Source: Pyrinomonadaceae bacterium
GTDB taxonomy: Bacteria; Acidobacteriota; Blastocatellia; Pyrinomonadales; Pyrinomonadaceae
Assembly (NCBI GenBank): GCA_025937955.1
Contig: JAICQI010000440.1
Coordinates: forward strand, 1 to 5,428
Reading direction: 5' to 3'
DNA: 5,428 nucleotides
Shown here: positions 1-5,099 of the stretch, piece by piece
How the letters are laid out: each line of letters opens with the position of its first letter
How positions within the stretch are numbered: position 1 is the stretch's first letter
The notes under the pieces: model-generated
What the model saw: the letters and a program-made list of their open reading frames with translations, nothing else
What the model was told of the DNA's origin: nothing
Databases searched by the model: none
Translations under genes and position numbers: made by a program

Positions 1-724
1 CGGCTTCAGCATTTGTGGCGTCGCAGGCCAGGTGAAACCCACCCAGCCCGCGAATCGCCACCACCGCGCCGCTCTTTAACAACTCGATAGCGGATTCCAG
101 CGCCGTCAGATGGGGCGCCGAATAAGGCGATGCGCCGTTCGTCTCGACCTGTTCCAGCCAGATCGTTGGCCCGCAGGTCGGACAAGCGATCGGTTGCGCG
201 TGAAAGCGACGGTCGGCGGGCTGTAGATATTCATTCTTACAGTCAACGCACATGGGGAAGTCCGCCATTGTCGTGTTGACACGATCGTATGGAACTTCCT
301 TCACGATGGAGAAGCGTGGCCCGCAGTGTGTGCAGTTTGCGAATGGATAACCGTAACGACGTTCCTTCGGATCGAGTACTTCAGCGCGGCAGGCATAGCA
401 GATCGCAGCGTCTGGAGTGATGCGCGTACGGTTCTCACCATTGACGCTTTCCGCAATGCGGAAGTCTTCGAAGTCGAGCAGGTTCAGGACCTGTGTTTCG
501 ATATCTTCGATCTGCGACAAGGGCGGCGCTTCGGTATGCAAGCGGGTAAGAAACTGCGAGATGGCGCCGGAATTTCCGGTAGTGCGGATCAACACGCCAA
601 AGCCGTCATTCAAAACTTCGCCAACCAATCCTTCGTCGCAGGCCAGTCGCCACACCGTTGGCCGAAAGCCAACGCCCTGGACTGTTCCTCTGACACGGAT
701 TTCGACGGTTTGGCGAATTTCCAT
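1..724 (-). CDS. hypF: HypF, carbamoyltransferase for [NiFe]-hydrogenase maturation (N-terminal 241 residues, cut by window edge)
   Basis: HypF uses carbamoyl phosphate and ATP to make carbamoyl-adenylate. It then transfers the carbamoyl group to the C-terminal cysteine of HypE, the source of the cyanide ligands of the [NiFe] site; it acts in the cytoplasm. Reading the minus strand from the ATG at 724 gives an unbroken frame. Residues 1-90 are an acylphosphatase domain (VRGTVQGVGFRP at 11-22, with the Arg21 and Asn39 expected of the active site, the latter in NDGFG). Two zinc fingers follow in the exact family spacing: C109-x2-C112-x18-C131-x2-C134 and C159-x2-C162-x18-C181-x2-C184. The YrdC/Sua5-like domain begins near residue 205 (AIRGLGGFHLACDA at 223-236). 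The family is usually about 750 residues, so roughly two thirds lies outside the window. An AGGAAG Shine-Dalgarno sits just before the ATG. The gene follows ycaO by 54 bp on the same strand, so co-transcription is possible. Confidence 0.96.
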   Translation of the reverse strand, partial: MEIRQTVEIRVRGTVQGVGFRPTVWRLACDEGLVGEVLNDGFGVLIRTTGNSGAISQFLTRLHTEAPPLSQIEDIETQVLNLLDFEDFRIAESVNGENRTRITPDAAICYACRAEVLDPKERRYGYPFANCTHCGPRFSIVKEVPYDRVNTTMADFPMCVDCKNEYLQPADRRFHAQPIACPTCGPTIWLEQVETNGASPYSAPHLTALESAIELLKSGAVVAIRGLGGFHLACDATNAEA

Positions 725-738
725 CTTCCTACCTAATA

Positions 739-809
739 GCCACAAAAAGGCACAAAAATCGCAAAGGTGATCACAAGATCATTTGTGAGTTTTTGTGCTT
801 TTTTGTGGC
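739..809. repeat. Imperfect palindrome (33-34 nt arms, 4 nt loop) at the ycaO-hypF junction
   Basis: The left arm (739-772, starting GCCACAAAAAGGCACAAAAA) and the right arm (777-809, ending TTTTTGTGGC) are near reverse complements around the short loop ACAA. There are a few mismatches and one length difference. Transcribed leftward, it would form a long A-U-rich stem. There is no T-run after the stem, so it is not a classical intrinsic terminator. It lies directly upstream of the hypF Shine-Dalgarno (about 725-731) and could instead affect hypF translation or mRNA stability. The right arm overlaps the last codons of ycaO and provides its TGA stop. The arm sequence resembles A-rich dispersed intergenic repeats I associate with Acidobacteriota and related phyla; that resemblance is from memory and unverified. 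Confidence 0.8.
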
Positions 810-1975
810 ATATCATCAATCGCGGCTTTCAGGCGACGTCCCAGTCGTACGCGGGTTTCCTTCAGATTCTCCATCAAAGGCACAACTACTCGAACTACTT
901 GCAGCGGCGAATCCGGAGGCGTAAACACGACCCGGTAAATTGGTTCTCGCACTACGCGGCGCAATAACTCGATCAACGCGTCGAGTTTCTGCTGCAAGGT
1001 GCCGGCAACGGCGAGGTCGGGGATGTCAATCAGCGACACTTGCTGTCGCGAATCGCTCACGCCAATCATGTGTCGCCGCACCTGCTCGTCAGCATCGGAT
1101 GTTGGCGCCTTCCGCCCGCCGTGAATGAAAGCCACGCGGCTTTGCGCAGCCTCAGTAACAGCCCGCATGAGCGCCCGGTCACGATCCAGATCGCATGCCC
1201 AACCTCCGTTGAATGTCTTGCGGCTGGGATTGTTCAAATCGAAAACGAAGGCGGCGAAGAACGGTATTCCGTAGTCGTTAGGAATAGTGCGAACTTTTAA
1301 ATGTAAACCGTTCTGCTCAGCGCGCCCTACGATTTCGCGCACCTCATCAGGCAGACTGGCCGCCTCGACTAACCTTGACGCATTGCGAACAAATTCGAAC
1401 GACCAGACATCGCGCTCGATCAGTTCCAACAGTGCCTGAATGGTTGCTTCAAGTACCGAGTTGCCGGATGCAAGGCCATTGGTTGAAGACCCGAAGAGCG
1501 ACTGCCCAACGTCCGGTGCCGGATAATAGATGAGTTCAGCGGGAATGGCGCACTCGGCTCCGCTTTCAAGGTCTTGAGCCAAGGCAAGCAGCAACGGACC
1601 ATCGAGGTCGACCTCGCGCTGAAGGAGCGGAACGAAATCCAGAATCGCATCGTCTGCACGCTCGTGGCCCGCGACGTCCCTCGCAGATCCCCAATGGGTT
1701 GAAACATCACCTATCCCCGGTTCGGCAAAATAAAACTCAAGGGCCTCCATGTAGGCCCCGACTTCAGCGTCCACAGGGCGCAGGCCTTTCCCGAAAGTAA
1801 AGGCCTCGCCGCGCGCTTGTGGCCGTACACTTACAAAAACCGGAACGCCCAGGACATCCAGTCCGGTGATGTCCGTCACCTCGCTGATGCCAGCAGTTGC
1901 GGCCCACTGTCTGGCATGCAGCAAGGTCGTTTCGGGCGGTGAACTGCGCATGCTTCGCGCACTGCTTGAAACCAT
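779..1975 (-). CDS. YcaO-family ATP-dependent peptide-backbone cyclodehydratase/thioamidase-type enzyme
   Basis: YcaO enzymes phosphorylate a peptide amide oxygen with ATP. This drives formation of azolines, thioamides or amidines in ribosomal peptides, or modification of proteins. The 398 residues span a whole YcaO domain. Seen motifs are GIS...TGLDVLGVPVF near 29-47, GKGL at 62-65, the first ATP/Mg helix EALE (E77, E80), STNGLASG at 164-171 followed by E176, E184 and the E187-R188-D189 hallmark, and the late EAAQSR segment at 275-280. The C-terminus ends MPQKSTKTHK and lacks the PxPxP tail typical of azoline-forming YcaOs. No TfuA, E1-like or ocin-ThiF partner is visible, so the exact reaction is open. 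An in-frame TAA at 1981-1979 fixes the start at 1975 or downstream. No strong Shine-Dalgarno is visible, so coupling to the peptide gene 33 bp upstream is plausible. The palindrome at 739-809 encodes the last residues and stop. Confidence 0.93.
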   Translation of the reverse strand: MVSSSARSMRSSPPETTLLHARQWAATAGISEVTDITGLDVLGVPVFVSVRPQARGEAFTFGKGLRPVDAEVGAYMEALEFYFAEPGIGDVSTHWGSARDVAGHERADDAILDFVPLLQREVDLDGPLLLALAQDLESGAECAIPAELIYYPAPDVGQSLFGSSTNGLASGNSVLEATIQALLELIERDVWSFEFVRNASRLVEAASLPDEVREIVGRAEQNGLHLKVRTIPNDYGIPFFAAFVFDLNNPSRKTFNGGWACDLDRDRALMRAVTEAAQSRVAFIHGGRKAPTSDADEQVRRHMIGVSDSRQQVSLIDIPDLAVAGTLQQKLDALIELLRRVVREPIYRVVFTPPDSPLQVVRVVVPLMENLKETRVRLGRRLKAAIDDMPQKSTKTHK

Positions 1976-2008
1976 GCGTTAGTTGGTCCCGTGAAAGTAT
2001 GTAAAGCG

Positions 2009-2185
2009 TTAACCGTCGATATCGTCTCCGCAGTGGGCTCCCGTCGCGCTCGCGCCGCAAAAGCCGTCCACGTCGCCTTCGTCATCGCCGCAATGAACGC
2101 CGGTGGCGAGGTTGCGATTACCCAAAAGGCTTGCGAACCGTGCCAGGGATTCCCGATCTAACGCTATCGATACTGTGTTCTTCAT
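2009..2185 (-). CDS. Putative RiPP precursor peptide with duplicated Cys-Gly-Asp core (58 residues)
   Basis: I do not recognise this peptide as a named family. It ends 33 bp before the YcaO gene on the same strand, in the usual place of a RiPP substrate. Residues 1-26 look like a leader: MKNTVSIALDRESLARFASL and onward, with a helix-prone, moderately charged segment at about 8-24 and no hydrophobic signal peptide. Residues 27-58 look like a core rich in Gly and Asp, with three cysteines (C32, C43, C52), each followed by Gly, two HCGDD motifs, and eight acidic residues. The core contains two copies of ATG[V/A]HCGDD followed by [V/I]DG. The copies differ mainly at third codon positions, which supports real coding. 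I chose the second of two in-frame ATGs: AAGGAG at 2192-2197 is 6 nt from it but abuts the first ATG (2191), which would give 60 residues. The core boundary and product are inferred. Confidence 0.78.
   Translation of the reverse strand: MKNTVSIALDRESLARFASLLGNRNLATGVHCGDDEGDVDGFCGASATGAHCGDDIDG
2012..2107 (-). repeat. Internal duplication in the precursor core
   Basis: Unit 1 (2081-2107, residues 27-35) and unit 2 (2021-2047, residues 47-55) both encode ATG[V/A]HCGDD. Over 27 nt they differ at nine positions: eight are third codon positions and one is a second position that gives the Val/Ala change. Only the Cys codon TGC is identical in full. Both units continue to a [V/I]DG ending (G41 and G58), with an extra EGD triplet in unit 1. 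The middle linker FCGAS carries the third cysteine. This pattern fits an old tandem duplication held by selection on the peptide. Confidence 0.8.
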
Positions 2186-2191
2186 AGTCAT

Positions 2192-2197
2192 CTCCTT
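2192..2197 (-). promoter_or_regulatory. Strong Shine-Dalgarno AAGGAG of the precursor gene
   Basis: AAGGAG on the minus strand is followed immediately by ATGACTATG. The first ATG has zero spacing, whereas the second (2185) has the usual 6 nt, which decides the start. It is a much stronger ribosome site than anything before ycaO, consistent with a peptide made in excess over its enzyme. Confidence 0.75.
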
Positions 2198-2278
2198 TTA
2201 TTCAGGTTGGGTAGGGTTTAGATTTTCACCCAGAACCGCAGGTGAGTCCGCGCAATCTGCTATGGCAGCAAGTTATGC

Positions 2279-2286
2279 TTTGCAAC
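2279..2286 (+). promoter_or_regulatory. Isolated TTTGCAAC site (third copy of the GTTGCAAA motif)
   Basis: TTTGCAAC is identical to the right half of the palindrome at 2464-2483 and lies about 85-95 bp upstream of the precursor start. It is a candidate operator half-site for the leftward unit. No regulator gene is visible in the window. Confidence 0.35.
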
Positions 2287-2396
2287 TGGTGTTGATCTGC
2301 TCGTCACCATCAATGGATTTGAGTCAATCCCGCTGGTACCCGCTTGACTTGGTCTGAAGGGAACTGGAAGGTCCTCAAGTCTTCTGTAAGGTTTCT

Positions 2397-2446
2397 GACT
2401 CTGCTAGGAAACGAAAGGACCTGATAACCTTTGAGCGAGCGGAGTC
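2397..2446 (+). other. Predicted RNA hairpin upstream of the TPR gene
   Basis: GACTCTGCT (2397-2405) can pair over 9 positions with AGCGGAGTC (2438-2446), including one U-G pair that forms only in a rightward transcript. An inner 5 bp helix pairs AAAGG (2414-2418) with CCTTT (2428-2432). It does not match a riboswitch I know. It matters only if transcription starts upstream of it, which is unproven; the one candidate promoter I see lies downstream. Confidence 0.3.
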
Positions 2447-2463
2447 TATCACAGCCCAAAGGA

Positions 2464-2483
2464 GTTGCAAACAATTTTGCAAC
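2464..2483. promoter_or_regulatory. 20 bp perfect palindrome, candidate operator
   Basis: GTTGCAAA (2464-2471), spacer CAAT, then TTTGCAAC (2476-2483) form a perfect 8+4+8 inverted repeat. The spacing fits a dimeric helix-turn-helix repressor site. It lies about 110 bp upstream of the TPR start. No T-run follows in either direction, so an intrinsic terminator is unlikely. Confidence 0.5.
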
Positions 2484-2521
2484 AATGCTGCTTAAGACTC
2501 TCAACTACGCCTGGTAGTAAC

Positions 2522-2550
2522 TCGACGCCCGACGCGCGGAGGTTTATTCT
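2522..2550 (+). promoter_or_regulatory. Weak sigma-70-like promoter candidate for the TPR gene
   Basis: TCGACG (4 of 6 to TTGACA) and TATTCT (4 of 6 to TATAAT) are separated by 17 bp, 44 bp before the ATG at 2595. The match is modest and was found by eye. Confidence 0.25.
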
Positions 2551-2594
2551 AAGTTCGACCTTCGCCCGGAACTCAGTTCAAAGGAGCCCTGAAT

Positions 2595-3803
2595 ATGTCT
2601 CACCATAAGTTACTCGCCACATCGTTTGTTTTGCTCTTGTTCCTCCTTTCCCCTGCAACTCAGGCGCAAACAAATGAGAGTACTGATGAGCTCAAGCGCC
2701 GCGTATCTGAGTTGATGGAGCAAACCAAATACACCGAGGCGTTGCCCTTATTGGAGAAGATCGCGACCCTCGAGCCAAACGACGGCGCAACACAGTTTTA
2801 TCTCGGCTTTGCGCTAATTGGTCAGGCAACAAATACGAAAGACGACGCGGCGAGGAAAGCGCTCCGCGTCCGCGCTCGCAATGCGTTTATCAAAGCAAAG
2901 TCGTTGCAATTTAACGAGCCGCGCCTCGAGGCGTTGATCCTGAGTTTGCCGGAAGATGGCTCAGATTCAGCCGCCTTCTCGCCGAGTTCTAAAGCAGATA
3001 CGTTGATACGTGAAGGCGAAGCACTTTTATCTCAAGGCAAGGGTGACGAAGCGTTGAAGAAATATCAGCAGGCCCTTGAAGCTGATCCAAAGTCTTACCA
3101 TGCAGCGCTTTTTTCCGGGGACATTTACTTGCAGAAACAGGATTTCGCACAGGCTGAGATCTGGTATCAAAAGGCAATAGCGATTGATCCTAATAGAGAG
3201 ACTGCCTATCGTTATTCTGCAACGCCATTGATGAAGCAGCGCAAATTAGAAGCCGCCCGCGATCGTTATATAGAAGCGTTTATCACTGAGCCATACAACC
3301 GCTTTGCCGTCGCCGGATTGGTCCAATGGGGCAACGCGACCCAAACTCAACTCGGTCATCCAAAAATAGACATTCCTACGAATGTAACTTTTGACGAAAA
3401 GGGCGACGCCAAGATCGACCTTGATGCCAACGCCCTGTTGAACAACAAAGATGATGGATCGTTTGCGTGGATCTCTTATGGAGTTACTCGTTCCCAATGG
3501 CGAAAGGAAAAGTTTGCCAGGACATTTCCGAGCGAAAAAACGTATCGTCATTCTTTGCCAGAAGAGGTGGATGCTTTGCGCAGCGTCCTCTCAGTAGCCA
3601 CTACCGACAAACGCACAAAGAACCTTAACTCATCGCTGGCTAAATTAAAGAAGCTTGATGAGGATGGTCTGCTCGAGGCTTACATTCTGATGGCGAGACC
3701 TGATGAGGGCATCGCACAGGACCATGCGGCCTTTCTCAAACAGAATCGGGACAAGTTGCGTCGTTACGTCGTTCAGTACGTAGTAACAAATGGAGGAAAT
3801 TAG
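2595..3803 (+). CDS. Secreted/periplasmic tetratricopeptide-repeat protein
   Basis: The 402-residue protein begins with a clear Sec signal peptide (hydrophobic residues about 5-19, likely cleaved after Ala24 in ATQA-QT). TPR-like helical pairs follow at about 29-62, 65-108, 133-166, 167-200 and 201-234; the best are at 133-200 (GDEALKKYQQALEADP, then QAEIWYQKAIAIDPN). TPRs are protein-binding scaffolds, so a role in assembling or holding an envelope partner is likely, but the partner is unknown. The C-terminal 170 residues (about 235-402) are not TPR and I do not recognise them; they contain FDEKGDAKIDLDANALL and a Lys/Arg-rich end. AAGGAG at 2581-2586 lies 8 nt before the ATG. The next secreted gene starts 6 bp after the stop, suggesting an operon. 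Confidence 0.88.
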   Translation: MSHHKLLATSFVLLLFLLSPATQAQTNESTDELKRRVSELMEQTKYTEALPLLEKIATLEPNDGATQFYLGFALIGQATNTKDDAARKALRVRARNAFIKAKSLQFNEPRLEALILSLPEDGSDSAAFSPSSKADTLIREGEALLSQGKGDEALKKYQQALEADPKSYHAALFSGDIYLQKQDFAQAEIWYQKAIAIDPNRETAYRYSATPLMKQRKLEAARDRYIEAFITEPYNRFAVAGLVQWGNATQTQLGHPKIDIPTNVTFDEKGDAKIDLDANALLNNKDDGSFAWISYGVTRSQWRKEKFARTFPSEKTYRHSLPEEVDALRSVLSVATTDKRTKNLNSSLAKLKKLDEDGLLEAYILMARPDEGIAQDHAAFLKQNRDKLRRYVVQYVVTNGGN

Positions 3804-3809
3804 CCACAG

Positions 3810-4343
3810 ATGTTCGTCAAACTCACGACATCATTTGCAGCAGTCCTCATTGTTTTTGTGTCAGGTCTAACCCTCTACGCCCAGGAAGCGACAGGTCCAC
3901 GTCCCAAACGCGCGCGCACGGCGGAAGATTATCAGCCTGGCACTTTGAAGGAGCTTGCTGCGAAGGCGGCTAATCAGGAAAACCGCCAAAATGAGACGAT
4001 GGTGATCGATCCGGACCTTTCTCCAACGCGTGTGAGGGCGACGTACGCGGGGTCAACTGCTCGAACTCCGGCAGCGAAAGAGAAACTGATTGCGGAATGG
4101 GCTCGTCGTTACGCTGGCGCTCCTGAAACGTACACGAACACTTACGAGGTAGATGTAGCGTTCACTGAAAACGGAAATGACTACTGGCTGACATTCAAAA
4201 AGAAAACACTCACGCCGTTTTGGAATTCAGACAAGTGGAATAAACCAGTCGATTTATTTGTCATCAAGATGGGAGCTATCAAGCAGGGTGACAAATGGGT
4301 GCCCGTGCTGCTCGTCGAGAGTTTTCAGGAGGCTCCTAAATAG
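3810..4343 (+). CDS. Secreted protein of unknown function (177 residues)
   Basis: No family is recognised. Residues 1-25 form a signal peptide (MFVKLTTSFAAVLIVFVSG, probable cut after LYA-Q). The mature part starts with a polar, likely flexible stretch rich in Arg, Thr and Ala, then a compact segment at about 118-174 with aromatic and beta-like character (DYWLTFKKKTLTPFWNSDKW). The start lies 6 bp after the TPR stop, and GGAGG at 3792-3796, inside the TPR gene's end, is 13 nt from the ATG, longer than ideal. Co-expression with the TPR protein is likely, and the two may work together outside the inner membrane. The last two codons and the TAG stop lie within the left arm of the inverted-repeat element at 4334-4552, so the original C-terminus may have been longer or different. 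Confidence 0.8.
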   Translation: MFVKLTTSFAAVLIVFVSGLTLYAQEATGPRPKRARTAEDYQPGTLKELAAKAANQENRQNETMVIDPDLSPTRVRATYAGSTARTPAAKEKLIAEWARRYAGAPETYTNTYEVDVAFTENGNDYWLTFKKKTLTPFWNSDKWNKPVDLFVIKMGAIKQGDKWVPVLLVESFQEAPK

Positions 4344-4552
4344 CCTACGAAGCAGGCGAAAGCATAAAGCCTGGGGCGTAAGCCCCAGGACCAATTAAGA
4401 AAGAAAGCGAGTGAGCTCGCGCAAGCGGGCGGCAGCGCTGCGTCTTCCACACTGTCGCCCATTTTCATGGGCTGGCAAAATTAACACGTTCACGATCCTG
4501 GGGCTTGCGCCCCAGGCTTTATGCTTACGCCTGCTTCGCAGGCTATGTAGGA
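4334..4552. repeat. 219 bp inverted-repeat element with hairpin-rich arms (REP/BIME- or MITE-like)
   Basis: The arms 4334-4390 and 4496-4552 are inverted copies, 57 nt each with 53 matches. Each arm holds two hairpins. The outer one is GCCTGC-GAA-GCAGGC (4529-4543, perfect; 4343-4357, one mismatch). The inner one is CCTGGGGC with an 8 bp stem and a 4 nt loop (4370-4389, GTAA loop; 4497-4516). The 105 bp centre adds GCGAG-TGAG-CTCGC (4407-4420), the palindrome GCAGCGCTGC (4432-4441) and GCCCAT-TTTC-ATGGGC (4457-4472). It contains no transposase or other gene, so any movement would need an enzyme supplied elsewhere. It sits between convergent genes and may act as a two-way transcription barrier, though no T-runs follow the stems. 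No target-site duplication is obvious. Confidence 0.88.
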
Positions 4553-4936
4553 TTTCTCGAGAGACCTAATTGGATGCTTAATGCTGAAGGCGGTGCCGCC
4601 GACAGTTCCGAGAAACCCGCCAGCCAGGATCGACAACATTGCTAACGCCATTCCCCTGCCGCAATGTGCACCCGAATACGGTTCAGGAGAGGCCAGGGCC
4701 AGATAGATCCCAGCGGCACTGAAGTAGAGCACCACGGCGCCGGAAATCATGCCCACTACCGACGCCGACAACACGTAAAGGATCCTCGTCAGATAATGAA
4801 ACCAGCCCCTTTGTTCCGGCGCCACTGCTGATGCATCAAGCTTCGGGAGTTCGTCTCGCTCGACAGCACAGCCACATTGCGGGCAGTCACTTACGTAGTT
4901 GTAATTAATTAGTGTGTTACAGCTTCGACAATTCAT
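4490..4936 (-). CDS. Zinc-ribbon membrane protein of unknown function (148 residues)
   Basis: The protein opens with a zinc ribbon (C3-x2-C6 ... C18-x2-C21, plus C23), followed by a polar linker at about 24-50 and two hydrophobic segments at about 52-82 and 95-118. It is therefore probably an inner-membrane protein with a cytoplasmic metal-binding head. Such zinc-ribbon/transmembrane proteins are common and mostly uncharacterised, so no role is assigned. I chose the ATG at 4936 over the in-frame ATG at 4990 because GAGGA (4942-4946) is 6 nt from the former, the zinc ribbon starts right there, and the upstream ATG has no ribosome site. Residues 129-147 are encoded by the right arm of the repeat element and the stop lies just beyond it, so the tail IACEAGVSIKPGAQAPGS is likely acquired and not native. 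Confidence 0.75.
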   Translation of the reverse strand: MNCRSCNTLINYNYVSDCPQCGCAVERDELPKLDASAVAPEQRGWFHYLTRILYVLSASVVGMISGAVVLYFSAAGIYLALASPEPYSGAHCGRGMALAMLSILAGGFLGTVGGTAFSIKHPIRSLEKSYIACEAGVSIKPGAQAPGS

Positions 4937-4941
4937 CAACT

Positions 4942-4946
4942 TCCTC
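4942..4946 (-). promoter_or_regulatory. Shine-Dalgarno GAGGA deciding the start of the zinc-ribbon gene
   Basis: GAGGA on the minus strand lies about 6 nt before the ATG at 4936. The alternative ATG at 4990 has only A/T- and C-rich sequence before it, so the shorter protein is preferred. Confidence 0.65.
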
Positions 4947-5039
4947 AACCCTTCTATCCGGCTTCGCGACGCCGGAAACAGCGGACACATGAAACGTTAA
5001 AGCGCTTCGAAACGCGTGAAGTCTTTAGCGAATCAGGAT

Positions 5040-5068
5040 TTGAGCAAGGAATATGCCGTGGCTAATTT
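5040..5068 (+). promoter_or_regulatory. Weak sigma-70-like promoter candidate for the PBP4-type gene
   Basis: TTGAGC, a 17 bp spacer and TAATTT end 31 bp before the ATG at 5100. The -35 is fair and the -10 poor. It is the best pair I see in the 110-160 bp divergent gap between the zinc-ribbon gene and this gene. Confidence 0.25.
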
Positions 5069-5099
5069 GTTTTACGTGTGGTAAGACAACAGAACAATC

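Larger units (their letters stand above)
2198..2594. other. Divergent intergenic region between the precursor gene and the TPR gene
   Basis: This roughly 400 bp stretch has no convincing gene on either strand; short open frames here lack ribosome sites and family-like composition. It must hold the leftward promoter of the peptide-YcaO unit and the rightward promoter of the secreted-protein pair. It contains three GTTGCAAA sites and a foldable hairpin, listed separately. I found no leftward -35/-10 pair good enough to call. Confidence 0.7.

Noticed and set aside
326..770. Rightward open frames of 136 and 117 residues opposite hypF
   Set aside because: The minus strand here encodes HypF with zinc fingers and acylphosphatase motifs in perfect order; the rightward frames are antisense shadows.
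1040..1300. Rightward frame of 86 residues opposite ycaO
   Set aside because: It is antisense to conserved YcaO motifs and has no ribosome site or family-like content.
1976..2011. TAACGC occurring right after the precursor and right before the ycaO ATG
   Set aside because: It is a 6 bp direct repeat, once beginning with the precursor stop; too short to support an attachment or regulatory site.
1764..2085. Leftward frames of 98 and 69 residues overlapping the precursor gene and the ycaO start
   Set aside because: They are in other frames than the precursor repeats and the YcaO domain, whose third-position pattern and motifs show the true frames.
2310..2504. Leftward 64-residue frame in the intergenic region, considered as a second precursor
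   Set aside because: It has no Shine-Dalgarno, no Cys/Gly/Asp core and no resemblance to the precursor at 2009-2185.
3801..3812. TAGCCACAGATG at the TPR/177-residue junction as an edge of the same repeat as at 737-744 (TAGCCACA)
   Set aside because: Only 8 bp are shared and no palindrome follows; chance is sufficient.
4334..4552. CRISPR array or integron attachment site
   Set aside because: There are two inverted arms only, no regularly spaced direct repeats, no cas genes, and no integrase; an inverted-repeat element explains it better.
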